Of a DNA stretch of 64,000 nt, positions 35,601 through 42,902 are shown piece after piece. Within the stretch, counting starts at the first letter, position 1; each line of letters begins with the position of its first letter. Origin of the DNA: Candidatus Bacteroides pullicola (GTDB lineage: Bacteria; Bacteroidota; Bacteroidia; Bacteroidales; Bacteroidaceae); NCBI GenBank assembly GCA_019115825.1, contig DXCV01000046.1, positions 35,139-99,138 on the forward strand, written 5' to 3'. The notes under the pieces were generated by a model. That model made no database searches, was not told the origin of the DNA, and saw nothing but the letters and a program-made list of their open reading frames with translations. Position numbers and translations under genes: made by a program.

Positions 35601-36450
35601 GGCCGGTGGCCTGGACAGCTTCCCGGAGATACAACGCGAACAATACTTCGTGCAGAATGCCAAGGGGGAACTCTTCCTGGACACGCTGGTGCGCTATGGC
35701 AACCGCTACCAGACGGATAAGGCCATGGCCGTCAACTCCCTCTTCGGGGGCGAGAACATTATAGAAGTGGCCACGCCGGACATTCCACAGGCCGAACGCT
35801 GGAGCGACCTGGACCGCCTGAACAAGGAGCGCGAACTGGTGGGCATCTACCTCTCCGCCCATCCGTTGGACGAATATTCCGTCATCCTGGAGAACGTGTG
35901 CAACACGCACATGGCCGAACTGGAGAACCGTGAAGCCCTCGTGGGACGCGAAATCACCATGGGCGGCATTGTCACCGCCGTGCGCCGTGGCATCAGCAAG
36001 AACGGCAACCCCTATGGCATCGCCAAGATAGAAGACTACTCCGGATCGGCCGAACTGCCCTTCTTCGGCAACGACTGGGTGACGTGGCAAAACTACCTGG
36101 GCGAGCGCATGTTCCTCTTCATCAAGGCACGCTGCCAGGCCAACCAATGGAACAAGGACAAGCTGGACCTGCGGGTGACCTCCATCGAGCTGCTGCCCGA
36201 CGTGAAGGAGAAGCTGATAGAGAAAATCACCATCTTCATCCCCCTCACCCTGCTGGACAAGGCCCTGATAGCCGAACTGTCCGACCTGACCAAGGCGCAT
36301 CCGGGCAACGCAACGTTATGCTTCAAGGTGACGGACAAGGACACGCACATGGCCGTAGACTTGGTGTCGCGCCCCGTGAAGCTGAGCGTGGGCCGCGAAC
36401 TGATTTCGTACTTAAAAGAACATCCCGACCTGGGATTCCGTATAAATTGA
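32653..36450 (+). CDS. dnaE: DNA polymerase III subunit alpha
   Basis: A 1265-residue replicative polymerase. The N-terminal PHP domain opens directly at the start (FVHLHVHTQYSLLDG, then AITDHGNMFG), with the metal-binding histidines intact. The polymerase catalytic aspartates are in LPDIDVDFDDDGRG (near residue 502). A helix-hairpin-helix region lies near residue 950, and a C-terminal OB fold (ITMGGIVTAVRRGISKNGN) covers about 1100-1160. The order is that of the DnaE1 type. The start at 32653 is chosen because the promoter lies between it and an upstream in-frame ATG. Confidence 0.97.
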   Translation: MQDFVHLHVHTQYSLLDGQASVSRLVDKAMKDGMKGIAITDHGNMFGVKEFYNYVNKKNSGPRGEIKDLKKRIAELEKVPQKDEQAEAELADCRNKIVEAEAKLFKPIIGCEMYVAHRTMDKKEGRQDQSGWHLIVLAKNEKGYHNLIKLVSRAWTIGHYMRPRTDRNELEKYHEGLIVCSACLGGEVPKKIIADRLDEAEEAIQWYKNLFGEDYYLELQRHKATVERANHEAYPLQQKVNAKLLEYAKKYDIKVICTNDVHFVDEENAEAHDRLICLSTGKDLDDPTRMLYTKQEWMKTKAEMNQLFEDVPEALSNTLEILDKVEYYSIDHAPIMPTFAIPEDFGTEEEYRQKYTEKDLFDEFTQDENGNVVLDEDAANAKIKRLGGYDKLYRIKLEADYLAKLTFDGAKKLYGDPLSEEVRERLVFELYIMKTMGFPGYFLIVQDFINAARTQLGVSVGPGRGSAAGSAVAYCLGITKIDPIQYDLLFERFLNPDRISLPDIDVDFDDDGRGDVLRWVTEKYGQEKVAHIITYGTMATKMAIKDVARVEKLPLSESDRLCKLVPDKIPDKKLNLPNAIAYVPELQAAEASPDPKMRNTIKYAKMLEGNVRGTGVHACGTIICRDDITDWVPVSTADDKETGEKMLVTQYEGSVIEDTGLIKMDFLGLKTLSIIKEAVANVKLHRGIDLDIDNIPIDDPATYKLYCDGRTVGTFQFESAGMQKYLRELQPSTFEDLIAMNALYRPGPMDYIPDFIDRKWGRKPIEYDIPIMEKYLKDTYGITVYQEQVMLLSRLLANFTRGESDALRKAMGKKLRDKLDHMKPKFIEGGKKNGHDPKVLEKIWADWEKFASYAFNKSHATCYSWVAYQTAYLKANYPAEYMAAVMSRSLSNITDITKLMDECKAMGMKVLGPDVNESNLKFTVNPEGNIRFGLGAVKGVGEAAVQAIVEERQKNGPYKGIFDFVQRVNLNACNKKNIEYLALAGGLDSFPEIQREQYFVQNAKGELFLDTLVRYGNRYQTDKAMAVNSLFGGENIIEVATPDIPQAERWSDLDRLNKERELVGIYLSAHPLDEYSVILENVCNTHMAELENREALVGREITMGGIVTAVRRGISKNGNPYGIAKIEDYSGSAELPFFGNDWVTWQNYLGERMFLFIKARCQANQWNKDKLDLRVTSIELLPDVKEKLIEKITIFIPLTLLDKALIAELSDLTKAHPGNATLCFKVTDKDTHMAVDLVSRPVKLSVGRELISYLKEHPDLGFRIN

Positions 36451-36451
36451 T

Positions 36452-36459
36452 TATATTTG
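36452..36459 (+). promoter_or_regulatory. -7 box of trxA
   Basis: TATATTTG two bases after the dnaE stop codon, with the trxA start at 36508. The -33 element would fall inside dnaE and is not a clear TTTG. Confidence 0.45.
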
Positions 36460-36507
36460 CAACGTCAATAAAGACAACCCATTCATAACATTTAATACTT
36501 TAAAACA

Positions 36508-36822
36508 ATGGCACTAAACATTAACGAAAAGAACTACAAAGAACTGTTGGCGGGCGACAAACCCGTGGTAATCGACTTCTGGGCAACATGGTGCGGTCCC
36601 TGCCGCATGGTAAGCCCCATCATCGACGAGCTGGCCACGGAGTACGAAGGCCGCGCCGTCATCGGCAAGTGCGACGTGGAGGAGAGCAACGACCTGGCTA
36701 TGGAATACGGCATCCGCAACATCCCCGCCGTGCTGTTCTTCAAGAACGGCGAGCTGGTGGACAAACAAATCGGTTCGGCACCCAAAGCTGTGTACGTGGA
36801 GAAACTGAGCAAACTGCTCTGA
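36508..36822 (+). CDS. trxA: Thioredoxin
   Basis: A 104-residue cytosolic thioredoxin with the active site WATWCGPCRM (Cys at about 31 and 34), the cis-proline segment RNIPAVLFFKNG and no signal peptide. It reduces protein disulfides with electrons from thioredoxin reductase. A single-domain gene of normal length, followed 49 bases later by an acidic protein on the same strand. Confidence 0.97.
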   Translation: MALNINEKNYKELLAGDKPVVIDFWATWCGPCRMVSPIIDELATEYEGRAVIGKCDVEESNDLAMEYGIRNIPAVLFFKNGELVDKQIGSAPKAVYVEKLSKLL

Positions 36823-36871
36823 CCCTCACCTTGGCAACAAATTCCCTTAACCCCTAAAACGAAGAAACATC

Positions 36872-37207
36872 ATGAAACAAGACGACGACTTCCTGCAGGA
36901 CGACCTCGATGACGAAAAGACCATCGAGTTCATCAAGAACTACCTGCCGCAGGACTTGAAGGACAAGTTCACGGACGACGAGTACCACTACTTCATCGAC
37001 CTGATTGACGAGTATTACGCCCAAAGCGGCATCCTCGACGCGCAACCCGATGCGGACGGCTGCATTGAAATCGACTTGGAGAAAATCGTCGATTACATTG
37101 TCAAGGAGGCCAAGAAAGACGAAATGGGCGACTACGATCCCGAGGAAATCCTCTTCATCGTGCAGGGCGAAATGGAATACGCCGACACGCTGGACGGAGA
37201 AGAATGA
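36872..37207 (+). CDS. Acidic conserved hypothetical protein
   Basis: A 111-residue, very acidic soluble protein (DDDFLQDDLDDEKTIEF at the start, KDEMGDYDPEEILFIVQ near the end). No family name recognised. The regular mix of helices and Asp/Glu pairs, together with its position between trxA and a strong terminator, supports it as a real gene of the trxA transcript. Function unknown. Confidence 0.8.
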   Translation: MKQDDDFLQDDLDDEKTIEFIKNYLPQDLKDKFTDDEYHYFIDLIDEYYAQSGILDAQPDADGCIEIDLEKIVDYIVKEAKKDEMGDYDPEEILFIVQGEMEYADTLDGEE

Positions 37208-37231
37208 CCCCGCCCCAGGAACCAGACAAAG

Positions 37232-37257
37232 AATCCACCCGATGCGGTGGATTTTTT
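37232..37257 (+). terminator. Terminator after trxA and the acidic protein
   Basis: AATCCACC, 6-base loop, GGTGGATT, then TTTTTG. A compact perfect 8-bp stem. Confidence 0.9.
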
Positions 37258-37292
37258 GTTTAGGCGTGAACAAAGCCTACCCAATTACCAAA

Positions 37293-37402
37293 CGCACTCC
37301 CCAACTTTGGTAGTCTCGCTCCCAGGAGCTGAAAGTCCCACTTCCAAGCCGTGGAAGGCACGCTCCCAAGCCGTGGGAGTCAGACTCCCGAGCCGCGGGA
37401 AT
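37293..37402. repeat. 22-bp tandem palindromic array G (5 units)
   Basis: Five 22-base units. Units 3, 4 and 5 are palindromes around AAGCCG or GAGCCG with arms CTTCCA/TGGAAG, CTCCCA/TGGGAG and CTCCCG/CGGGAA. The arms change together, so pairing is kept. Units 1 and 2 are decayed relatives (CTCCCC and CTCCCAGGAG). It lies between the terminator and the serS promoter. Confidence 0.88.
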
Positions 37403-37456
37403 CCATTCCGCACCAAGTATAAACACACGGAACGACCCACGTATTTATTTTTTCTT

Positions 37457-37464
37457 TATCTTTG
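37457..37464 (+). promoter_or_regulatory. -7 box of serS
   Basis: TATCTTTG, 36 bases before the serS start. It covers an in-frame non-ATG start at 37462, which is therefore rejected. Confidence 0.65.
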
Positions 37465-37500
37465 CGGCACAAAACAGAAGATTCACAAAAACATATAGCA

Positions 37501-38775
37501 ATGCTTACCATCAGACAAATCACCGAGAACACCGACGCCGTGGTGCGCGGACTCGAGAAAAAACATTTCAAGAACGCCAAGGAGACCATCGAACAGGTCC
37601 TGGCCTTGAACAACAAGCGCAAGAGCACGCAAGCCGTGCTGGACAATAACCTGGCCGAGGTGAACGCCACCTCCAAGACCATCGGCCAACTGATGAAGGA
37701 AGGCCGCAAGGACGAGGCCGAGACCGCCAAGGCCCGCGTCGCCTCCCTGAAAGAGACCAACAAATCCCTCCAGGCCGAGATGGACCAGGCCGCACAAGAC
37801 CTGCAACAGCTGCTCTACACCATCCCCAACGTGCCTTACGACGAAGTGCCCGAAGGCAACGGTGCCGAGGACAACCTCGTGGTGAAGATGGGCGGCATGG
37901 AGACACCCCTGCCCAAGGATGCCCTACCCCACTGGGAACTGGCGAAGAAGTATGACATTATCGACTTCGACCTGGGCGTGAAAATCACCGGTGCCGGTTT
38001 CCCCGTCTACAAGGGCAAAGGTGCCCGCCTGCAACGCGCCCTCATCAACTTCTTCCTGGACGAGGCACGCGCATCGGGCTACCTGGAAGTGATGCCCCCC
38101 ACGGTGGTGAACGCCGCATCGGGTTACGGCACGGGCCAGCTCCCCGACAAGGAAGGCCAGATGTACCACTGCGAGGTGGACGACCTCTACCTCATCCCCA
38201 CGGCCGAAGTGCCCGTGACGAACATCTACCGCGACGTCATCCTCGACGAGAAAGACCTGCCCATCAAGAACTGCGCCTACACCGAGTGCTTCCGCCGCGA
38301 GGCAGGCAGCTACGGCAAGGACGTGCGCGGATTGAACCGCCTGCACGAGTTCTCCAAAGTAGAGCTGGTGCGCATCGACAAGCCCGAGCACAGCCGTCAG
38401 AGCCACCAGGAGATGCTGGACCACGTGGAGGGACTGCTCCAGAAACTCGAACTGCCCTACCGCATTCTGCGCCTCTGTGGCGGCGACATCAGCTTCACCG
38501 CTGCCATCTGCTATGACTTCGAGGTCTACAGCGAGGCACAGAAGCGTTGGCTGGAGGTCAGCTCCGTGTCCAACTTCGACACCTACCAGGCCAACCGCCT
38601 GCACTGCCGCTACCGCACGGCGGACAAGAAAATCGAGCTGTGCCACACGCTGAACGGCTCGGCCCTCGCCCTGCCGCGCATCGTGGCCGCCCTGCTGGAG
38701 AACAACCAGACGCCCGAAGGCATCCGCATACCGAAGGCACTGGTGCCCTACTGCGGCTTCGAGATGATTGATTAA
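37501..38775 (+). CDS. serS: Serine-tRNA ligase
   Basis: A 424-residue class II synthetase. The N-terminal helical coiled-coil arm (about 30-105), which reads the long variable arm of tRNA-Ser, is followed by the catalytic core. Motif 2 is TECFRREAGSYGKDVRGLNRLHEF and motif 3 lies in LNGSALALPRIVAALLENNQ. Substrate residues TAEVPVTN are present. Length is standard. Starts MLTIRQI at 37501, downstream of the -7 box. Confidence 0.98.
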   Translation: MLTIRQITENTDAVVRGLEKKHFKNAKETIEQVLALNNKRKSTQAVLDNNLAEVNATSKTIGQLMKEGRKDEAETAKARVASLKETNKSLQAEMDQAAQDLQQLLYTIPNVPYDEVPEGNGAEDNLVVKMGGMETPLPKDALPHWELAKKYDIIDFDLGVKITGAGFPVYKGKGARLQRALINFFLDEARASGYLEVMPPTVVNAASGYGTGQLPDKEGQMYHCEVDDLYLIPTAEVPVTNIYRDVILDEKDLPIKNCAYTECFRREAGSYGKDVRGLNRLHEFSKVELVRIDKPEHSRQSHQEMLDHVEGLLQKLELPYRILRLCGGDISFTAAICYDFEVYSEAQKRWLEVSSVSNFDTYQANRLHCRYRTADKKIELCHTLNGSALALPRIVAALLENNQTPEGIRIPKALVPYCGFEMID

Positions 38776-38778
38776 ACA

Positions 38779-38851
38779 GCTACGAGCTACAAGCTACGAG
38801 AGACAGGTTATGGTACCCCGCAAGGACTCGTAGCTTGTAGCTCGTAGCTAT
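38779..38851. repeat. Perfect 23-base inverted repeat, probable terminator
   Basis: Left arm AGCTACGAG-CTACA-AGCTACGAG and right arm its exact reverse complement, with about 28 bases between. Each arm is itself built of two AGCTACGAG words. It lies directly after serS and before a toxin-antitoxin promoter. No long T-run follows, so termination is by stem strength if at all. Confidence 0.85.
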
Positions 38852-38865
38852 TTAACACTGAAAGG

Positions 38866-38897
38866 CTTGCAAGGTTCCTGCCTTTCGTTTATCTTTG
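38866..38897 (+). promoter_or_regulatory. Promoter of toxin-antitoxin operon 2
   Basis: CTTG (38866-38869), a 20-base spacer and TATCTTTG (38890-38897). The antitoxin start is at 38928; the frame open upstream of it overlaps the -7 box and is not translated. Confidence 0.7.
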
Positions 38898-38927
38898 CGA
38901 AGTCGAACCAAATGCAAGGAGAACCCT

Positions 38928-39179
38928 ATGGAAACAACCGCATCCCTGAACAACCTGTGGAACCAGATACTCGCCCTGCCCGCCGACGACCGCCGCTGGC
39001 TGCGGGATAAACTGGACGTGTATGAAGCGGAAAAGGAAGAAGAACACCTCACGCCCTACACGATAGAAGAAATCAATACCTGGATAGACGAAGCCGAAGC
39101 CGACTTTGCCGCAGGCAGGTATCTGTCTGCCGAAGAAGCCGACCGGGAAGTAAGAGAAGCATTGCCATGGCTGAAGTAA
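38928..39179 (+). CDS. Putative antitoxin, TA module 2
   Basis: An 83-residue protein. Residues about 8-30 (LWNQILALPADDRRWLRDKL) and 40-83 (TIEEINTWIDEAEADFAAG, then RYLSAEEADREVREALPW) match the antitoxin of module 3 in order: an ALS-x-D-x2-WL block, then T-x-E, then G-x-Y-x-S-x2-E. It is 13 bases into overlap with the toxin gene. Role assigned from family resemblance of small RelE/ParE partners and position. Confidence 0.8.
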   Translation: METTASLNNLWNQILALPADDRRWLRDKLDVYEAEKEEEHLTPYTIEEINTWIDEAEADFAAGRYLSAEEADREVREALPWLK

Positions 39180-39490
39180 TATGGAGCAAGAAGGCCAACC
39201 GGAAGCGTATCGCCTTCCTGACGTACGGCGAGAAAGAATTTGGCCGTAAGGCAGCCGTCAAGATGAACGAAAGAATAGAAGGCTACATACAAACCTTGGC
39301 CGGAAACCCGTACATGGGAATCATAGAGCCTTTGCTATACGGCCGCAGGAAAACTTATCATTCTTTGGTCGTGCATAAGCTGGTAAAACTCATATATTCA
39401 GTGGATGAAGCAACTAACTCCATACATATTACTGATGTCTGGGACACCCGCCGCGAGCCCCGAACCCAGGCCGGCAACCTAACGAAATAA
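39167..39490 (+). CDS. RelE/ParE-family toxin, TA module 2
   Basis: A 107-residue RelE/ParE-superfamily toxin: EVIWSKKANRKRIAFLTYG at the start, a central NPYMGIIEPLLYGRRKTYHS and the C-terminal IHITDVWDTRREP. It lacks clear extra domains. Target (mRNA or gyrase) is not deducible. Overlaps its antitoxin gene, so the two are translationally coupled. Confidence 0.87.
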   Translation: MAEVIWSKKANRKRIAFLTYGEKEFGRKAAVKMNERIEGYIQTLAGNPYMGIIEPLLYGRRKTYHSLVVHKLVKLIYSVDEATNSIHITDVWDTRREPRTQAGNLTK

Positions 39491-39508
39491 CCTATACAAA
39501 ACCGCATT

Positions 39509-39823
39509 ATGACTATAAAAAAGAAACATTGCCCCTCCTGCGGGCAGAAAATCAATCTTTCCCTGCGGATGCACTACCTCCTTTGGGGTACAGCCCACGA
39601 AATCACGTGTCCCCACTGTGGGCGCAGACTTCACCCGGCCAAGAGCACATTTGGGCTATGCTTCCAGCTTGGAGGCGCAACGGCTATCCTGTCCTTCTGG
39701 GCCTATATCTTGTGCATCGAGGACAACTTCTGGGGAGCCATCGCCTTTGCCATCGGCCTATGTGCGCTGCTCGTGCTTATCATAGCCATCGTGACGATGG
39801 AAAACATCCGGTTTACAGAATAA
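39509..39823 (+). CDS. Zinc-ribbon protein with two membrane helices
   Basis: A 104-residue protein. An N-terminal double CxxC zinc ribbon (HCPSCGQKI near residue 8 and CPHCGRRLH near 34) is followed by two hydrophobic helices (about 50-68 and 75-95). Similar small ribbon-plus-helices proteins occur widely in Bacteroidales without known function. It lies 18 bases after toxin 2 and before module 3, so it may travel with the toxin-antitoxin genes; this is inference. Confidence 0.75.
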   Translation: MTIKKKHCPSCGQKINLSLRMHYLLWGTAHEITCPHCGRRLHPAKSTFGLCFQLGGATAILSFWAYILCIEDNFWGAIAFAIGLCALLVLIIAIVTMENIRFTE

Positions 39824-39868
39824 ATGCACTACAAGCGGTGAAGGCCAATCGCTTAAAAAAACACAAGA

Positions 39869-39904
39869 AAAGGCGGACGCGAGAACGGGCGTCCGCCTTT
39901 TTTC
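39869..39904 (+). terminator. Terminator after the zinc-ribbon gene
   Basis: AAAGGCGGACGC pairs with GCGTCCGCCTTT around an 8-10 base loop, followed by a T-run that touches the -7 box of the next operon. Confidence 0.85.
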
Positions 39905-39905
39905 G

Positions 39906-39913
39906 TACTTTTG
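39906..39913 (+). promoter_or_regulatory. -7 box of toxin-antitoxin operon 3
   Basis: TACTTTTG immediately after the terminator T-run; antitoxin start at 39945. The -33 region would lie in the terminator stem. Confidence 0.5.
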
Positions 39914-39944
39914 CGGGGAAAGTAAACAGATAAAAGGACATTAT

Positions 39945-40190
39945 ATGAACGCAACCATTTCATTAGACGGACTGCTGTCCTTCATACGCTCCCTGTCGCT
40001 CAGCCCCGACAACAAAGAATGGCTGGCCGAACGATTGGTGGAAGACGCCCGGCACGAACAAGCCGACGCCCCCTGCCAGTACACCACGGAGCAGCTGGAA
40101 CAACGCCTGGAACAATCCATGCAAAGCTACCGCGAAGGGCATTACTGCACCAGCGATGAACTGCGCAAACGCCATGCCCCATGCGAATAG
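39945..40190 (+). CDS. Putative antitoxin, TA module 3
   Basis: An 81-residue protein sharing the layout of antitoxin 2: FIRSLSLSPDNKEWLAERLV, then QYTTEQLEQRLEQSMQSY, then REGHYCTSDELRKRH. The G-x-Y-x-S-x2-E element is present as GHYCTSDE. It overlaps the toxin gene by 10 bases. Assignment is by homology to module 2 and position. Confidence 0.78.
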   Translation: MNATISLDGLLSFIRSLSLSPDNKEWLAERLVEDARHEQADAPCQYTTEQLEQRLEQSMQSYREGHYCTSDELRKRHAPCE

Positions 40191-40486
40191 TATGGACCAC
40201 TCAGGCCCAGGAAGACCTGGAAGCCATCTATCAATATTGGCTACAGATGAATGAAACATACGCCACAAGGCTTTACAATTCACTCATAAATGAAGCAGAC
40301 ATACTGGCAAGCCAACCCAAGGCCGGGGCATTGGAAAGATTGCTGGAACACATACCCGGACATTACCGCTCCCTGCTGGCCGACAAATGCCACAAGCTGG
40401 TCTATACCATAGAAGGAAACGACATTGTCATACACGCTGTATGGGACTGCCGACAAAACCCGGACTATCTAACTTCGAAAATATAG
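40181..40486 (+). CDS. RelE/ParE-family toxin, TA module 3
   Basis: A 101-residue toxin, ParE-like in its opening IVWTTQAQEDLEAIYQYW and its ending VIHAVWDCRQNPDYL (W-D-x-R-x-N-P). A conserved central GHYRSLLADKCHKLVYTI corresponds to the RelE/ParE beta sheet. Seventeen bases separate it from the Nfn-like gene, which may therefore receive read-through transcription. Confidence 0.88.
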   Translation: MRIVWTTQAQEDLEAIYQYWLQMNETYATRLYNSLINEADILASQPKAGALERLLEHIPGHYRSLLADKCHKLVYTIEGNDIVIHAVWDCRQNPDYLTSKI

Positions 40487-40503
40487 ATTATTGACTAACT
40501 GAT

Positions 40504-42813
40504 ATGAACAAGATTCTCCACAAAGAACATTTCTCCGAGAAGGTCTTCAAGCTCGTGGTTGAAGCACCGCTCATCGCCCGGTCGCGCAAGGCCGGACATT
40601 TCGTCATCGTCCGCGTGGGCGAGAAGGGCGAACGAATGCCCCTCACCATCGCCGAAGCCGACCCCGTGGCCGGAACCATCACCCTCGTGGTGCAGGAAGT
40701 GGGCTTGTCGTCCACCCGCCTGTGCGAGCTGAACGAAGGTGACTACATCACCGACGTCGTCGGCCCGCTGGGACAAGCCACACATATCGAGAACTTCGGC
40801 ACCGTGGTCTGCGCCGGAGGAGGCGTGGGCGTCGCCCCGATGCTCCCCATCGTGCAGGCTCTGAAGGCCGCCGGCAACCGCGTCATCACCGTGCTGGCCG
40901 GACGCACCAAGGAACTCATCATCCTGGAGAAGGAGATGCGCGCCTCCAGCGACGAGGTCATCATCATGACCGACGACGGCAGCTACGGGCAGAAAGGCTT
41001 GGTGACCGAGGGCGTGGAACAGGTCATCCTGCGCGAGAAGGTGGACAAATGCTTCGCCATCGGCCCTGCCATCATGATGAAGTTCGTCTGCCTCCTGACC
41101 AAGAAATATGACATCCCCACGGACGTGTCGCTCAACACCATCATGGTGGACGGCACGGGCATGTGCGGCGCCTGCCGCATCACCGTGGGCGGCAAGACCA
41201 AGTTCGTCTGCGTGGACGGCCCCGAGTTCGACGGCCACCAGGTGGACTTCGACGAGATGCTGAAGCGCATGGGAGCCTTCAAACCCTACGAGCAGGAGGA
41301 AATGCACAAGCTGGACCATCCCGACACCTGCCAGGCCACGGGCGAAGCCGTCCAACCCGCCGAAGAGGACAAGACTCGCAATGCCCCCTGGCGCGTGGAG
41401 TTGCGCAAGGCCATGAAGCCCAAGGAACGCACCGCCATCCCCCGCGTCAAGATGCCGGAGCTGGACCCCGAATACCGCAGCCACAGCCGCCGCGAGGAGG
41501 TGAACCTGGGTCTCAACGAGGAACAGGCCCTGACCGAGGCCAAGCGTTGCCTGGACTGCGCCAACCCCGGCTGCATGACGGGCTGCCCCGTGGGCATCGA
41601 CATTCCTCGCTTCATCAAACATATAGAAAGAGGTGAGTTCCTCGAGGCCGCCAAGACCTTGAAGGAGACCAGTGCCCTGCCCGCTGTCTGCGGCCGTGTC
41701 TGCCCGCAGGAGAAGCAATGCGAGTCCAAGTGCATCCACCTGAAGATGAACGAGCCCGCCGTGGCCATCGGCTACCTGGAACGCTTCGCCGCCGACTACG
41801 AGCGTGAGAGCGGCCAAATCTCCGTGCCGGAAATCAAGGAGAAGAACGGCATCAAAGTGGCTGTCGTGGGCAGTGGTCCCGCCGGCCTATCCTTCGCAGG
41901 CGACATGGCGAAGAAGGGTTACGACGTCACCGTCTTCGAAGCGCTGCACGAGATTGGCGGCGTGCTGAAGTACGGCATCCCCGAATTCCGCCTGCCCAAC
42001 AAAATCGTAGACGTTGAGATCGACAACCTGGCCAAGATGGGCGTGCAGTTCGAGAAAGACTGCATCATCGGCAAGACACTGAGCATCGCCGAGCTGAAGG
42101 AAGCCGGCTTCAAGGGCGTGTTCGTGGCCAGCGGCGCGGGCCTGCCCAACTTCATGAACATCCCCGGCGAGAACAGCATCAACATCCTCTCGTCCAACGA
42201 ATACCTGACGCGCGTCAACCTAATGGACGCCGCCAGCGAGGACTCGGACACCCCCGTGCCCTTCGGCAAGCGCGTAGTAGTTATCGGCGGCGGCAACACG
42301 GCTATGGACTCTGTCCGCACCGCCAAACGTCTGGGTGCCGAGCGTGCCATCATCGTCTACCGCCGCAGCGAGACCGAGATGCCCGCCCGCATCGAGGAGG
42401 TGAAGCACGCCAAGGAAGAGGGCGTGGAGTTCCTCACCCTGCACAACCCCATTGAATACATTGCCGACGAACAAGGCCGCGTGAAGCAAGTCGTTCTCCA
42501 GAAGATGGAGCTGGGTGAGCCGGATGCTTCTGGCCGCCGCAGCCCCGTGCCCATCCCCGGTGCGACGGAGACGCTGGACATCGACCTGGCCATCGTCAGC
42601 GTAGGCGTATCGCCCAACCCCATCGTGCCCCACTCCGTCGAAGGACTGGAGCTGGGCCGCAAGGGCACCATCGCGGTGAACGACGAGATGCAATCGTCCA
42701 TCCCCTTCATCTTTGCCGGCGGCGACATCGTGCGCGGCGGTGCCACGGTCATCCTGGCCATGGGCGACGGACGGCGTGCTGCTGCGGCGATGGACAGGCA
42801 GTTGCGCGGATAA
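40504..42813 (+). CDS. Fused ferredoxin-NADP reductase / glutamate-synthase-like flavoprotein (Nfn-type)
   Basis: A 769-residue fusion. Residues 1-280 are a PyrK/NfnA-like FAD and NAD(P) domain (GGVGVAPMLPIVQAL) ending in a [2Fe-2S] site MVDGTGMCGACR with Cys221, Cys224 and Cys236 and Asp216 where PyrK has the first Cys. Residues about 300-769 are a GltD/NfnB-like unit: two cubane clusters (CLDCANPGCMTGCP and CGRVCPQEKQC), an FAD fold (VVGSGPAGLSFAGDMAKKG) and an NAD(P) fold (VIGGGNTAMDS). It is usually named dihydroorotate dehydrogenase B NAD subunit / glutamate synthase, but layout and the Asp ligand point to NADH-dependent ferredoxin:NADP oxidoreductase. No gltB or pyrD is adjacent. Confidence 0.9.
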   Translation: MNKILHKEHFSEKVFKLVVEAPLIARSRKAGHFVIVRVGEKGERMPLTIAEADPVAGTITLVVQEVGLSSTRLCELNEGDYITDVVGPLGQATHIENFGTVVCAGGGVGVAPMLPIVQALKAAGNRVITVLAGRTKELIILEKEMRASSDEVIIMTDDGSYGQKGLVTEGVEQVILREKVDKCFAIGPAIMMKFVCLLTKKYDIPTDVSLNTIMVDGTGMCGACRITVGGKTKFVCVDGPEFDGHQVDFDEMLKRMGAFKPYEQEEMHKLDHPDTCQATGEAVQPAEEDKTRNAPWRVELRKAMKPKERTAIPRVKMPELDPEYRSHSRREEVNLGLNEEQALTEAKRCLDCANPGCMTGCPVGIDIPRFIKHIERGEFLEAAKTLKETSALPAVCGRVCPQEKQCESKCIHLKMNEPAVAIGYLERFAADYERESGQISVPEIKEKNGIKVAVVGSGPAGLSFAGDMAKKGYDVTVFEALHEIGGVLKYGIPEFRLPNKIVDVEIDNLAKMGVQFEKDCIIGKTLSIAELKEAGFKGVFVASGAGLPNFMNIPGENSINILSSNEYLTRVNLMDAASEDSDTPVPFGKRVVVIGGGNTAMDSVRTAKRLGAERAIIVYRRSETEMPARIEEVKHAKEEGVEFLTLHNPIEYIADEQGRVKQVVLQKMELGEPDASGRRSPVPIPGATETLDIDLAIVSVGVSPNPIVPHSVEGLELGRKGTIAVNDEMQSSIPFIFAGGDIVRGGATVILAMGDGRRAAAAMDRQLRG

Positions 42814-42841
42814 GGCAACAAGATTAACCCATTGACAACGA

Positions 42842-42885
42842 AAAGGCTTACGTGCTTCCCCGCAGAAGACGTAAGCCTTTCTTAT
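42842..42885 (+). terminator. Terminator after the Nfn-like gene
   Basis: AAAGGCTTACGT and ACGTAAGCCTTT form a 12-bp perfect stem around a 15-base loop, followed by CTTATTAT. Confidence 0.85.
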
Positions 42886-42902
42886 TATACCTATATATTA
42901 TT

